DNA of 64,000 nucleotides from Streptomyces aureocirculatus (GTDB taxonomy: Bacteria; Actinomycetota; Actinomycetes; Streptomycetales; Streptomycetaceae), in contig NZ_JOAP01000006.1 in NCBI RefSeq assembly GCF_000720475.1, forward strand, positions 62,001 through 126,000, written 5' to 3'. Positions 9,695-17,860 of the stretch are shown here, in pieces. Made by a program: the position numbers and the translations under genes. A model generated the notes under the pieces. That model was not told the origin of the DNA and made no database searches. It was given only the letters and a program-made list of their open reading frames with translations. How positions within the stretch are numbered: the first letter of the stretch is position 1; every line of letters begins with the position of its first letter.

Positions 9695-10018
9695 TCAGTG
9701 CGCCGACCCCGACAACTGCAGCCCGATGACGCCCACGATCACCAGCGAGATCGAGACGATCTTCAGCGTGGAGACGAGGTCGCCCAGGAAGATCATGCCG
9801 TAGATCGCCGTGCCCGCCGCCCCGATGCCTGTCCAGACCGCGTACGCGGGCCCGACGTCCAGCTTCTTCAGGGCGAGCGTGAGCAGGCCGAAGCTGCCGA
9901 GGGCGAAGGACGCGAAGGCGATGGTCGGCCAGAGCCGGGTGAAGCCGTGCGAGAGCTTCAGGCAGACCGCGAAGCCCGTCTCTAGGATTCCGGCGACAAT
10001 GACCAGCAGCCACGCCAT
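9695..10018 (-). CDS. sugE: Small multidrug resistance protein, SugE/Gdx type
   Basis: A 107-residue four-helix membrane protein. Helix 1 is MAWLLVIVAGILETGFAVCLK with the conserved SMR glutamate at residue 13, followed by SHGFTRLWP, and YAVWTGIGAAGTAIYG forms helix 3. The SHGFTRLWP and VWTGIGA signatures resemble the Gdx (guanidinium/quaternary ammonium exporter) subgroup more than EmrE. It would work as a dual-topology dimer coupled to protons. The ATG at 10018 has GGGAGG upstream. No guanidine riboswitch was recognised in the 5' region. Confidence 0.87.
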   Translation of the reverse strand: MAWLLVIVAGILETGFAVCLKLSHGFTRLWPTIAFASFALGSFGLLTLALKKLDVGPAYAVWTGIGAAGTAIYGMIFLGDLVSTLKIVSISLVIVGVIGLQLSGSAH

Positions 10019-10056
10019 GGTTGTGCCTCCCACGTCCGTACGTTCCGTGACCGCTT

Positions 10057-10093
10057 CACCAAAGCTTGAGTCAATCTTGGTGCGATTATGCAC
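10057..10093. promoter_or_regulatory. Inverted repeats upstream of sugE
   Basis: CACCAA (10057-10062) and TTGGTG (10077-10082) are exact inverse complements 14 bp apart; GTGC and GCAC (10080-10093) form an overlapping second pair. The position in the sugE promoter region makes an operator plausible. The nearby TetR protein is a candidate binder. Confidence 0.35.
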
Positions 10094-10149
10094 TTACCGG
10101 CGCGGCGGGGGTGTAAACAACGCGGAGATCAGGGCGAGGTGAGGCCTGG

Positions 10150-11160
10150 TCAGTCACCCTCGTGCCGCTCCCGCGTGGCGAGAAGCCGTCGCAGAGAGTA
10201 CAGCCGCGCGGGGTCGGAGTGCCCCGCCGCCACCCACGCGTCGAGCCCGCAGTCCGGCTCGTCGTGGCTGCACGCGCGCGGGCAGTTCTCCGTGCCGGAC
10301 TCCAGGTCGGGGAAGGCGTGGATGACGCGCGACGGGTCGACGTGGTGCAGGCCGAAGGAGCGCACGCCCGGAGTGTCGACCACCCAGCCCTCGTCGTCGG
10401 GCAGCGGCAGCGCGAGGGCGGAGGTGGTGGTGTGCCGGCCGCGCCCTGTCACGGCGTTCACATGGCCCACGGTGCGCCGCCGCTCCGGCGGCACGAGCGC
10501 GTTCACCAGGGTGGTCTTGCCGACGCCGGAGTGGCCCACGAACGCCGTGACCTTCCCGGCGAGTTCGGCGCGCACCACGTCGGCGGCGTCGCCGTCCTCC
10601 AGCTCGCCGCGGCTGGTGACGACGTAGGGGATGTGCAGGTCCCCGTACAGCTCAAGGAGCTTGTCCGGGGGCGCGAGGTCGGACTTGGTCAGGACGAGCA
10701 GCGGCGTCAGGCCGCCGTCGAAGGCGGCGACCAGACAGCGGTCGATCATGCGCGGGCGTGGTTCGGGGTCGGCCAGGGCGGTGACGATGGCGAGCTGGTC
10801 GGCGTTGGCGACGACCACGCGCTCGTACGGGTCGTCGTCGTCGGCCGTGCGGCGCAGCACGGAGGTGCGCTTCTCGATGCGCACGATGCGCGCGAGGGTG
10901 TCCTTCGCGCCGGAGAGGTCGCCGACGACGGCGACGCGGTCACCGACGACGGCGGCCTTGCGGCCCAGCTCGCGGGCCTTCATCGCCATCACGGTCCGGC
11001 CGTCGACGAGGCAGGTGAGACGGCCCCTGTCGACGGTGAGGACCATGCCCTCCGCGGCGTCCTCGTGCTTGGGACGGATGTGCGTGCGCGGGCGGTTGCC
11101 CTTGCGGTTGGGGCGGACGCGGATGTCGTCCTCGTCCGGGTTCTTCCCGTAGCGGCGCAT
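10150..11160 (-). CDS. rsgA: Ribosome biogenesis GTPase RsgA (YjeQ)
   Basis: A 336-residue circularly permuted GTPase that promotes late 30S maturation. An OB-like N-terminal part (~37-100) is followed by the permuted G motifs: TKSD (G4, ~158), GHSGVGKT (G1, ~209) and DTPG (G3, ~262), then a Cys/His zinc module ENCPRACSHDEPDC (C293, C297, H299, C304). The N terminus has the basic KNPDEDDIRVRPNRKGNRPRT leader seen in actinobacteria. It starts 16 bp after aroA on the same strand and is probably co-transcribed with it. Confidence 0.95.
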   Translation of the reverse strand: MRRYGKNPDEDDIRVRPNRKGNRPRTHIRPKHEDAAEGMVLTVDRGRLTCLVDGRTVMAMKARELGRKAAVVGDRVAVVGDLSGAKDTLARIVRIEKRTSVLRRTADDDDPYERVVVANADQLAIVTALADPEPRPRMIDRCLVAAFDGGLTPLLVLTKSDLAPPDKLLELYGDLHIPYVVTSRGELEDGDAADVVRAELAGKVTAFVGHSGVGKTTLVNALVPPERRRTVGHVNAVTGRGRHTTTSALALPLPDDEGWVVDTPGVRSFGLHHVDPSRVIHAFPDLESGTENCPRACSHDEPDCGLDAWVAAGHSDPARLYSLRRLLATRERHEGD

Positions 11161-11176
11161 GATCGTGTCTCGCCCG

Positions 11177-12508
11177 TCAGTTCCCGAGCATCCCGGCCCA
11201 CAGTTCGGGGAAGTCGGGCAGCGTCTTGGCCGTCGTCGCGACGTTCTCGATCTGTACGCCGGGGACGGCGAGGCCGATGACCGCGCCTGCCGTGGCCATG
11301 CGGTGGTCGTCGTAGGTGTGGAAGACGCCGCCGTGCAGCGGGCGCGGGCGGATGTGGAGGCCGTCGGCGGTCTCGGTGACGTCGCCGCCGAGTTCGTTGA
11401 TCTCCTTGGTGAGCGCGGCGAGCCGGTCCGTCTCGTGCAGCCGCAGATGGGCGACGCCGCGCAGGGTGGACGGCGAGTCGGCGAGGGCGGCGACGGCGGC
11501 GATGCCCGGCGTGAGCTCGCCGACCTCGCTCAGGTCCACGTCGAGGCCGTGGATCGAGCCGGAGCCCGTGAACGTCAGGCCCTGCTCGGTCAGCTCGCAG
11601 GAACCACCCATCTCGGTGAAGATGCGGCGCAGCGCGTCGCCGGGCTGGGTGGTGTGCGCGGGCCAGTCGGGGACGGTGACGCGGCCGCCGGTGACCAGCG
11701 CCGCGGCCAGGAACGGCTGGGCGTTGGACAGGTCGGGCTCGACCGTCAGATCGCGGCCGAGCAGGGCGCCGGGAGTGACCCGCCAGACGTTCGGCTCGCC
11801 GCCCGCCTCGGGGGTGTCGACCTGGGCGCCGGCGGCGCGCAGCATGTCGACGGTCATCCGGATGTGCGGCATGGAGGGCAGGGCGCTGCCCACGTGCCGC
11901 ACCTCCACGCCCTGGTTGAAGCGCGGTGCCGAGAGCAGCAGCGCGCTCACGAACTGGGACGAGGAGGAGGCGTCGATCTCGACCTGGCCGCCGTCCAGGG
12001 CGCCGCCGCCGTGCACCGTCAGGGGCAGGGCGCCGCGGTTCTCGTCGTCGACGCGGGCGCCGAGGGTGCGCAGCGCGTCGATCACGGCGCCCAGCGGGCG
12101 CTCGTACGAACGGGGGTCGCCGTCGAAGCGGATGGGGCCGTCGGCGAGCGTGGCGACGGGCGGCAGGAAACGCATGACCGTGCCCGCGTTGCCGACGTCG
12201 ACCGTGGCCGGGCCCTGGAGGCCCGAGGGGATCACGCGCCAGGCCTCGCCGGAGTCACCGGCGCCCGCGGAGCTGGAGGACACCGTCTCCTCGATGCCGA
12301 CGCCCATGGCACGCAGCGCGGCCACCATCAGGAGGGTGTCGCGCGAGCGCAGCGGGCGGCGCAGCCAGCCCGGCTCGGCGGCGAGCGCGGCGAGGACGAG
12401 GCCACGGTTGGTGACCGACTTCGAGCCCGGCACGTGGACCGTCGCGGCGACGGCTCCGCTCGCGTACGGGGCTGGCCAGAGGGCGGTGTCTGTCGGGTTC
12501 ACGGTCAT
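11177..12508 (-). CDS. aroA: 3-phosphoshikimate 1-carboxyvinyltransferase (EPSP synthase)
   Basis: A 443-residue shikimate-pathway enzyme joining PEP and shikimate-3-phosphate. Conserved parts are [20 protein letters not shown] near the N terminus, [14 protein letters not shown] (~105), [12 protein letters not shown] (~180), [14 protein letters not shown] and [15 protein letters not shown] (~395). Start ATG at 12508: no Shine-Dalgarno is visible, but a TAAAGT hexamer lies 6 nt upstream, suggesting a leaderless transcript. A GTG two codons earlier would require a leader. It is the first gene of a likely aroA-rsgA operon. Confidence 0.95.
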   Translation of the reverse strand: MTVNPTDTALWPAPYASGAVAATVHVPGSKSVTNRGLVLAALAAEPGWLRRPLRSRDTLLMVAALRAMGVGIEETVSSSSAGAGDSGEAWRVIPSGLQGPATVDVGNAGTVMRFLPPVATLADGPIRFDGDPRSYERPLGAVIDALRTLGARVDDENRGALPLTVHGGGALDGGQVEIDASSSSQFVSALLLSAPRFNQGVEVRHVGSALPSMPHIRMTVDMLRAAGAQVDTPEAGGEPNVWRVTPGALLGRDLTVEPDLSNAQPFLAAALVTGGRVTVPDWPAHTTQPGDALRRIFTEMGGSCELTEQGLTFTGSGSIHGLDVDLSEVGELTPGIAAVAALADSPSTLRGVAHLRLHETDRLAALTKEINELGGDVTETADGLHIRPRPLHGGVFHTYDDHRMATAGAVIGLAVPGVQIENVATTAKTLPDFPELWAGMLGN

Positions 12509-12514
12509 GCCCAC

Positions 12515-12520
12515 ACTTTA
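12515..12520 (-). promoter_or_regulatory. -10-like hexamer of aroA (leaderless candidate)
   Basis: On the minus strand TAAAGT ends 6 nt before the aroA ATG, so transcription would begin at or within a base or two of the start codon. No Shine-Dalgarno precedes the ATG. The -35 is weak. Confidence 0.5.
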
Positions 12521-12692
12521 GTGGTTGACGCCGAGAGCGAATCTTGATCAAAAGTGGCGAAACCCAGGCGAAACAGAGAAGGCGCCGACAGAACTGGTGC
12601 GCGAACGCGTACGAGGACCGGTGCGGGAGCGGTGCCGGGACGGCAGCGGGCACCGAACCGCCTCCGGCACGTCGTCCGGCGGCCGTCCGGTG

Positions 12693-13415
12693 TCACACCG
12701 CCAGCAACCAGCGGCCTCCGCCTATCAGCGCGCACAGGGACACGGCGTGGAACAGGAACAGCCACATCCCCGCCGGGACGTGCGTGAGCCGCGCGAGCTG
12801 GTCCGCGTCGGAGTCGCCCGCCCCGCCGTGCCTGCGCTTGGCCTGTAGCTCGAAGGCGGGCCGTACGCCGCCGAGGAGCAGGAACCACACCACGGTGTAG
12901 GCGAAGGCGGCCTGCACGTCGGTGTTCGCGAGCCAGGACACGCCGAGGAACAGACCGCCCGCGACGATCACGGTCACCGCGCCGTAGGCGTTGCGGATCA
13001 TCACCAGCATCGCGACGAGCAGTCCCGTGGCGATCCACAGCAGCGCCGTGATGCGGCCCTCGCCGAGCAGCGCGGCACCGCCGAGGCCGAGCAGCGGGGG
13101 TGCGGTGTACCCGGCGGCCGCGGTGAGGATCATGCCGAGGCCGGTGGGCTTGCCGCGGCTGACGGTCAGGCCGCTGGTGTCGGAGTGCAGCCGGATCCCG
13201 TCCAGACGGCGCCCGGTGAGCAGGGCCACCAGGCCGTGGCCGCCCTCGTGGGCGATGGTGACGGCGTTGCGGGCCACGCGCCAGAAGCCGTGCGGGACGA
13301 CGACGCACAGGGCGACGACGCCGGTGACGATCACCAGCCACTGCTCGGGTGCGGACTGCGTCCCCGTCAGGCGGTCCCAGAGGTCGCCGAGGCTGGCGGA
13401 AGCGGTTGTGTGCAT
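12693..13415 (-). CDS. M50-type zinc metalloprotease-like membrane protein
   Basis: A 240-residue polytopic membrane protein with an HEGGH zinc motif (TIAHEGGHGLVALLTGRRL, ~55-73), the HEXXH pattern of M50 site-2-protease relatives. Multiple hydrophobic helices follow, for example LLWIATGLLVAMLVMI and AYTVVWFLLLG. The second M50 motif (an Asp in a later helix) is not obvious, so proteolytic activity is uncertain. It lies between aroA and a divergent SRAP gene. Confidence 0.75.
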   Translation of the reverse strand: MHTTASASLGDLWDRLTGTQSAPEQWLVIVTGVVALCVVVPHGFWRVARNAVTIAHEGGHGLVALLTGRRLDGIRLHSDTSGLTVSRGKPTGLGMILTAAAGYTAPPLLGLGGAALLGEGRITALLWIATGLLVAMLVMIRNAYGAVTVIVAGGLFLGVSWLANTDVQAAFAYTVVWFLLLGGVRPAFELQAKRRHGGAGDSDADQLARLTHVPAGMWLFLFHAVSLCALIGGGRWLLAV

Positions 13416-13464
13416 TGCTCGGTCGGCTCCATATTGTCGGCCACGGCATGGCAGTGTGGCACGT

Positions 13465-14280
13465 ATGTGCGGACGATATGCGGCCAGTCGTGGGCCCGAG
13501 GATCTCGCGGGGATCTTCGAGGTGGAGAAGTGGGAGCCGGAAGAGGCCCTGGAGCCCGACTACAACGTGGCCCCCACGAAAGAGGTCTACGCCGTCCTCG
13601 ACCGCCCCCTCAAAGACGCTGAGGAGCCCCGTCCGGTTCGTCAGTTGCGCAAGCTGAAGTGGGGACTCGTGCCGTCCTGGGCGAAGACGCCGGAGGGCGG
13701 GGCGCGGATGATCAACGCACGTGCCGAGACGGTGCACGAGAAGCCCTCCTACCGGCGGGCCTTCGCCACCCGCAGGTGCGTGCTGCCCGCGGACGGATAT
13801 TACGAGTGGGTGACCGGGCAGGCGGAGCGCGAGCTCGAGGTCGAGGGCAAGAAGAAGCGTCCGCGCAAGCAGCCGTACTTCGTGACACCGGCCGACGGGT
13901 CGGTGTTCGCGATGGCGGGTCTGTACGAGTTCTGGCGGGACCGCACGCTGCCCGACGAGCACCCGCTGGCCTGGTGGGTGACGTGCTCGGTGATCACGAC
14001 GGAGGCGGAGACCGCGCCGCTGGCTGCCGCCCCCGGGGAGGGGCCGCGCTCCCTCGCCGACATCCACCCGCGGATGCCGCTGATGCTCACGCCGGACCGC
14101 TGGGACGCCTGGCTCGACCCCTCCCGTACGGACGTCGAGGATCTGCGCCCCTTGCTGGCGCCGCCGCCGGAGGGGCTGCTGCGGGCGTACCCCGTCTCCA
14201 CGGCGGTGAGCAATGTCCGCAACAACGGGCCGGAACTCCTGAAGGAGCTGGAGGGGCCGGAAGAGGGCACACTCTTCTGA
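13465..14280 (+). CDS. SOS response-associated peptidase (SRAP / YedK-HMCES family)
   Basis: A 271-residue SRAP protein, which forms a thiazolidine crosslink with abasic sites in single-stranded DNA and so protects stalled forks. Catalytic Cys2 is exposed after Met removal (MCGRYAAS). Other family landmarks are MINARAETV (~75), RRCVLPADGYYEW (~100) and DIHPRMPLML (~205). A charged linker ELEVEGKKKRPRKQP is inserted at ~120-135. The following hydrolase gene begins one base after its stop, so the two are translationally coupled. Confidence 0.92.
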   Translation: MCGRYAASRGPEDLAGIFEVEKWEPEEALEPDYNVAPTKEVYAVLDRPLKDAEEPRPVRQLRKLKWGLVPSWAKTPEGGARMINARAETVHEKPSYRRAFATRRCVLPADGYYEWVTGQAERELEVEGKKKRPRKQPYFVTPADGSVFAMAGLYEFWRDRTLPDEHPLAWWVTCSVITTEAETAPLAAAPGEGPRSLADIHPRMPLMLTPDRWDAWLDPSRTDVEDLRPLLAPPPEGLLRAYPVSTAVSNVRNNGPELLKELEGPEEGTLF

Positions 14281-14281
14281 T

Positions 14282-14971
14282 GTGACCGAGGACGCACCGA
14301 ACAGCGAGATCATCCCCACCGACGCGGGTGCGGCCCGCATCACCTGGCACCCGGCGCCGCAGGCGCACCACGTGCTCGCCGTCAGCCACGGCGCCGGCGG
14401 CGGCATCGAGGCGCGGGACCTCGTGGCCATCGCCGCCGCGCTGCCCGCGCACGGCGTGACCGTGGCCCTGGTGGAGCAGCCCTGGCGGGTCGCGGGGAAG
14501 AAGCTGGCGCCCGCGCCGAAGACGCTGGACACCGGCTGGCGGGGCCTGTGGCCCGCGCTGGAGAACAAGGGCCTGCCCGTGATCGCGGGCGGCCGCAGTG
14601 CCGGAGCCCGCGTCGCCTGCCGCACCGCCACCGAGCTGGGCGCCGCGGCCGTGCTCGCCCTCAGTTTCCCTCTGCACCCGCCGGGCAAGCCGGAGAAGTC
14701 CCGCGCGGACGAACTGCTCGGCGCCGGGGTGCCCACCCTGGTCGTGCAGGGCGGCAACGACCCCTTCGGCAGGCCCGCGGAGTTCCCGGACGGCACCGGC
14801 ACCCCGTACACGTACGGAGGCACCGGCACCCCGTACACGTACGAACTCGTCGAGATCCCCTACGGCGACCACTCCTTCGCCGTGCCCAAGCGCGCGGACA
14901 TCTCTCAGGAGGAAGCCGTGAAGCGGATCACGGACGCCGTCGCCGCGTGGGCGGGAATGCTGGACACATGA
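14282..14971 (+). CDS. Alpha/beta-hydrolase family protein (KANL3/Tex30-like)
   Basis: A 229-residue soluble protein with an alpha/beta-hydrolase layout: [14 protein letters not shown] oxyanion-side turn (~28-41), nucleophile elbow [10 protein letters not shown] (~102-111) and YGDHSFAVP with the likely catalytic His (~200). Substrate is unknown. Residues ~170-187 are a perfect 9-residue duplication (GTGTPYTYG then GTGTPYTYE) caused by a 27-bp tandem duplication, just before the strand leading to the catalytic His. GTG start overlaps the SRAP stop region. The last codons contain the SigR-type promoter of sigR. Confidence 0.75.
   Translation: MTEDAPNSEIIPTDAGAARITWHPAPQAHHVLAVSHGAGGGIEARDLVAIAAALPAHGVTVALVEQPWRVAGKKLAPAPKTLDTGWRGLWPALENKGLPVIAGGRSAGARVACRTATELGAAAVLALSFPLHPPGKPEKSRADELLGAGVPTLVVQGGNDPFGRPAEFPDGTGTPYTYGGTGTPYTYELVEIPYGDHSFAVPKRADISQEEAVKRITDAVAAWAGMLDT
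14789..14842 (+). repeat. In-frame 27-bp tandem duplication
   Basis: Units 14789-14815 and 14816-14842 are almost identical (GGCACCGGCACCCCGTACAC core) and each encodes nine residues. Near-identity at synonymous positions indicates a recent duplication. Confidence 0.9.
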
Positions 14972-14979
14972 GTGCTGTT
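14953..14979 (+). promoter_or_regulatory. SigR-dependent promoter of sigR (p2)
   Basis: GGGAAT (14953-14958), exactly 18 bp, then GTT (14977-14979): a perfect match to the known sigma-R consensus GGGAAT-N18-GTT. It overlaps the 3' end of the hydrolase gene. In S. coelicolor this promoter drives the autoregulatory sigR transcript. Confidence 0.88.
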
Positions 14980-15192
14980 GTGGCGGACATACCTTGCAAG
15001 CCGTTCGCCAAAGAGGGAGCCCACCCCATGGGACCGACCATCTGCCCGAACCGCTCCAGCGCCGCTGACCTGGAGTGGAGCGTGCTGCGCGCACCCAAGG
15101 CGGCACCTATTCGGGCGGCGCGCAAAGCGGGTCGTCGTCTATCCTCCGAAACCAGTGGGACCGCTCACGGGACCACGACGTCGTTGGAGGAG

Positions 15193-15876
15193 GTGGGTCC
15201 GGTCACTGGGACCGACGCAGAGACTGAGCACGGCCACTCCGAGCACCCGGAGCGTCCCGCCGGGGGCTCCGAGACGGCCGCGGAGCGCACGGCCCGCTTC
15301 GAGCGGGACGCGCTGACGTTCCTCGACCAGATGTACTCGGCGGCGCTGCGCATGACGCGCAACCCGGCGGACGCCGAGGACCTGGTGCAGGAGACCTACG
15401 CCAAGGCGTACGCGTCGTTCCATCAGTTCCGTGAGGGCACCAACCTCAAGGCGTGGCTGTACCGCATCCTCACGAACACGTTCATCAACTCGTACCGCAA
15501 GAAGCAGCGTGAGCCCCAGCGCAGCGCCGCCGAGGAGATCGAGGACTGGCAGCTCGCGCGGGCCGAGTCGCACATGTCCACCGGTCTGCGCTCCGCCGAG
15601 TCGCAGGCGCTCGACCACCTGCCCGACTCCGATGTGAAGAACGCCCTCCAGGCCATCCCGGAGGAATTCCGCATCGCCGTCTATCTCGCGGACGTAGAGG
15701 GCTTTGCGTACAAGGAGATCGCGGACATTATGGGTACACCCATCGGTACGGTGATGTCCCGTCTTCACCGGGGCCGCCGCCAACTCCGCGGCATGCTCGA
15801 GGACTACGCGCGCGACCGCGGACTGGTCCCGGCCGGTGCCGGAGAGTCGAACGAAGCGAAAGGCTCGGGCTCATGA
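15193..15876 (+). CDS. sigR: Thiol-oxidative-stress ECF sigma factor SigR
   Basis: A 227-residue group IV sigma factor (sigma-R). Region 2 is [31 protein letters not shown] (~43-75), region 4 carries [43 protein letters not shown] (~158-200). It activates thioredoxin, mycothiol and proteolysis genes when RsrA is oxidised. The GTG at 15193 is preceded almost directly by GGAGGAG and gives the length of the S. coelicolor protein. A second in-frame ATG at 15028 with its own GGGAG adds exactly 55 residues, matching the unstable long isoform sigma-R' described in S. coelicolor; it is downstream of the p2 start and would be made only from that transcript. The stop overlaps rsrA by ATGA. Confidence 0.96.
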   Translation: MGPVTGTDAETEHGHSEHPERPAGGSETAAERTARFERDALTFLDQMYSAALRMTRNPADAEDLVQETYAKAYASFHQFREGTNLKAWLYRILTNTFINSYRKKQREPQRSAAEEIEDWQLARAESHMSTGLRSAESQALDHLPDSDVKNALQAIPEEFRIAVYLADVEGFAYKEIADIMGTPIGTVMSRLHRGRRQLRGMLEDYARDRGLVPAGAGESNEAKGSGS

Positions 15877-16199
15877 GCTGCGGAGAGCCGCACGAGACTG
15901 ATTGCAGTGAAGTCCTGGACCATCTCTATGAGTTCCTGGACCACGAGATGCCGGACAGTGACTGCACCAAGTTCGAGACGCACTTCGAGGAGTGCTCTCC
16001 CTGCCTGGAGAAGTACGGCCTCGAGCAGGCGGTGAAGAAGCTGGTCAAGCGTTGCTGCGGCCACGACGACGTGCCGTCCGACCTGCGCGCCAAGGTGATG
16101 GGACGGATCGAGCTGATCCGCTCGGGCCAGGCCGTGCCCGAGCACGACCTGACGGCGGCGCCCGGCGACAGCGCGGCCGTTCGGGCCACGGAGGCCTGA
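15873..16199 (+). CDS. rsrA: Redox-sensing zinc anti-sigma factor RsrA
   Basis: A 108-residue ZAS-family anti-sigma factor that binds SigR when reduced. The zinc/thiol ligands are at the positions known in S. coelicolor: Cys11, His37, Cys41 and Cys44 (THFEECSPC), plus non-essential Cys3, Cys31, Cys61 and Cys62. Disulphide formation releases zinc and SigR. ATGA overlap with sigR implies translational coupling and balanced stoichiometry. Confidence 0.97.
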   Translation: MSCGEPHETDCSEVLDHLYEFLDHEMPDSDCTKFETHFEECSPCLEKYGLEQAVKKLVKRCCGHDDVPSDLRAKVMGRIELIRSGQAVPEHDLTAAPGDSAAVRATEA

Positions 16200-16230
16200 G
16201 CCGGGCGGCCGTTCCCGTTCCGGTGCCCCC

Positions 16231-16331
16231 TCGCCGCCGCTTCTCTCTGCCGCCGCTTTCTGTCCTCTTTCTGCGTTTTCTCCGTGCTTTCTGCCGCGTT
16301 TTCTACGGGCTTGCTCCGCGCTTTCTCACTC
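16231..16331 (+). other. Pyrimidine-rich tract downstream of rsrA
   Basis: About 100 nt almost free of A, with recurring CTTTCTG and CGTTTTCT words, in an otherwise ~72% GC region. It separates rsrA from the HD-GYP gene. No hairpin terminator was recognised here; the tract could itself affect termination or structure (speculative). Confidence 0.6.
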
Positions 16332-16414
16332 GAAGGTGCTAATTCGCGGCCGTGAGCCGTGGCGTGCCCGACCCCCGTTCTAGTCTCCGGACCTGGATCG
16401 GGGAGGAGGTCGCC

Positions 16415-17860
16415 ATGAGCCCGGCTCCACCACGGGCCCGTGGGTACGTCCTGTGCGCCGCCCTGGGCGGCGCGGCCTGTGTCGCGCCCGCGCTCGGCCC
16501 GCACACGCGCTGGTCCGTGCTCGCCCTGCTCGCCGTCCTGTACGCCGGGGGCGAGCACGCCGTGCGACGCGACGTCGCCGCCCCCACGTTCTTCCCGGTG
16601 CTGCTCGCCGGGGTCTTCCTGCTGCCGCCCGCCGCGGCGGGGCTCGTCGCCGTCCCCGGGGCGCTGTGCGCCCGCGTCGAACGGCGGCCGCGCGGGCTCC
16701 GGCGGCTCTGGCGCGCGACGCAGCCGGTCCTGGCCGCCTGGGCCGCCGGGCACGCGTACGCCGCGCTCGACGGGCCCGCCGCCGCCTCCGCGCCCGACTT
16801 CCCGTACGTGTTCCTTCCCGCGTCGGCCGCCGTGCTCGCCTTCGCCCTGGTCCTGACCGCACTCGACGGCGGGATCCTGCTGACGGCGGAGCGTGTGCCC
16901 GCCAGGACGGCCTGGCGGGGCCTGCTGCCCAGGTCGTTCCCGCCCGTCGCCGTGCACGGGCTCGCCGGGCTGATGATGGCCGTGCTCTGGTCCAGCCCCT
17001 ACGGCCCGCCTGCGGCACTGCTCGTCCTGTTGCCCATGGGCGTTTCCTGCTGGGTGTTCGCGCAGTACCACCGCGAGCGGTCGGCGCACCGGGCCACCAT
17101 CCGCGCCCTCGTGCAGGCCGTCGACCTCAAGGACCGGTACACGCGCGGGCACAGCGAGCGGGTGGGCCGCGCCTCCGTGCTCATCGCGCGCGAACTCGGC
17201 ATGGCCGACGACCGCGTGGAACTGCTGCGCTTCGCCGGAATCCTGCACGACGTGGGCAAGCTCGGGGTCCCCACCCGGCTGCTGCGCAAGGAAGGGCCGC
17301 TGACCGCCGAGGAGCGCCGGGTGATCGAGCTGCATCCCGAGTACGGGCACGAGATGGTCCGGGGCATCGGCTTCCTCGGCGAGGCACGGGCCGCCGTCCT
17401 GCACCACCACGAACGCATCGACGGCAGCGGCTACCCCTACGGCCTCTCGGGGGCCCAGATCCCCGAGGCCGCACGGGTGGTGGCCGTCGCCGACGCCTTC
17501 GACGCGATGACATCGACCCGCTCCTACCGCCGCGCCCGCCCCGTCCCGGCCGCCCTCGCCGAACTGGAGCGCTGCGCGGGAGCCCAGTTCGACGCGACGA
17601 TGGTAGGGGCGCTCGTGCGGGCTCTGGAGCGGCACGGGTGGGACTCGGAGGTCACGGCGGGGGGTGAGCCCGGTTCCGGGGTCGATGGGCTTGGGGGCGA
17701 GGGCGGGAACGCAGGCCTCGGGGGCGAGGGGCTTGGGGGCGAGGCCGGGAGCGTAGGTCTCGGGGGCGAGGGCGTCGAAGGCGAGCGTCTGCGGGGCGGG
17801 GGCGAGGGCGGCGCGGCGTCCGGGGCCGCGGGTGGCCGCCCGCGTTCGGCCCGCCGATGA
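16415..17860 (+). CDS. HD-GYP domain membrane protein, probable c-di-GMP phosphodiesterase
   Basis: A 481-residue protein: six to eight hydrophobic N-terminal helices (residues ~10-225), then a complete HD-GYP domain. Motifs: RGHSERVGRASVLIA (~245), FAGILHDVGKLGVPTRLL (HD, ~275), HPEYGHEM, LHHHERIDGSGYPYGL (GYP, ~330) and VADAFDAMTSTRSYR (~360). It would hydrolyse cyclic di-GMP at the cytoplasmic face. The last ~60 residues are a low-complexity Gly/Glu tail (GLGGEG units). ATG at 16415 follows GGAGGAGG. The next HD gene overlaps by four bases. Confidence 0.9.
   Translation: MSPAPPRARGYVLCAALGGAACVAPALGPHTRWSVLALLAVLYAGGEHAVRRDVAAPTFFPVLLAGVFLLPPAAAGLVAVPGALCARVERRPRGLRRLWRATQPVLAAWAAGHAYAALDGPAAASAPDFPYVFLPASAAVLAFALVLTALDGGILLTAERVPARTAWRGLLPRSFPPVAVHGLAGLMMAVLWSSPYGPPAALLVLLPMGVSCWVFAQYHRERSAHRATIRALVQAVDLKDRYTRGHSERVGRASVLIARELGMADDRVELLRFAGILHDVGKLGVPTRLLRKEGPLTAEERRVIELHPEYGHEMVRGIGFLGEARAAVLHHHERIDGSGYPYGLSGAQIPEAARVVAVADAFDAMTSTRSYRRARPVPAALAELERCAGAQFDATMVGALVRALERHGWDSEVTAGGEPGSGVDGLGGEGGNAGLGGEGLGGEAGSVGLGGEGVEGERLRGGGEGGAASGAAGGRPRSARR

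Noticed and set aside
10019..10149. Guanidine riboswitch upstream of the SugE/Gdx gene
   Set aside because: No ykkC or mini-ykkC core words (such as ACGR hairpin loops) were found; only simple inverted repeats.
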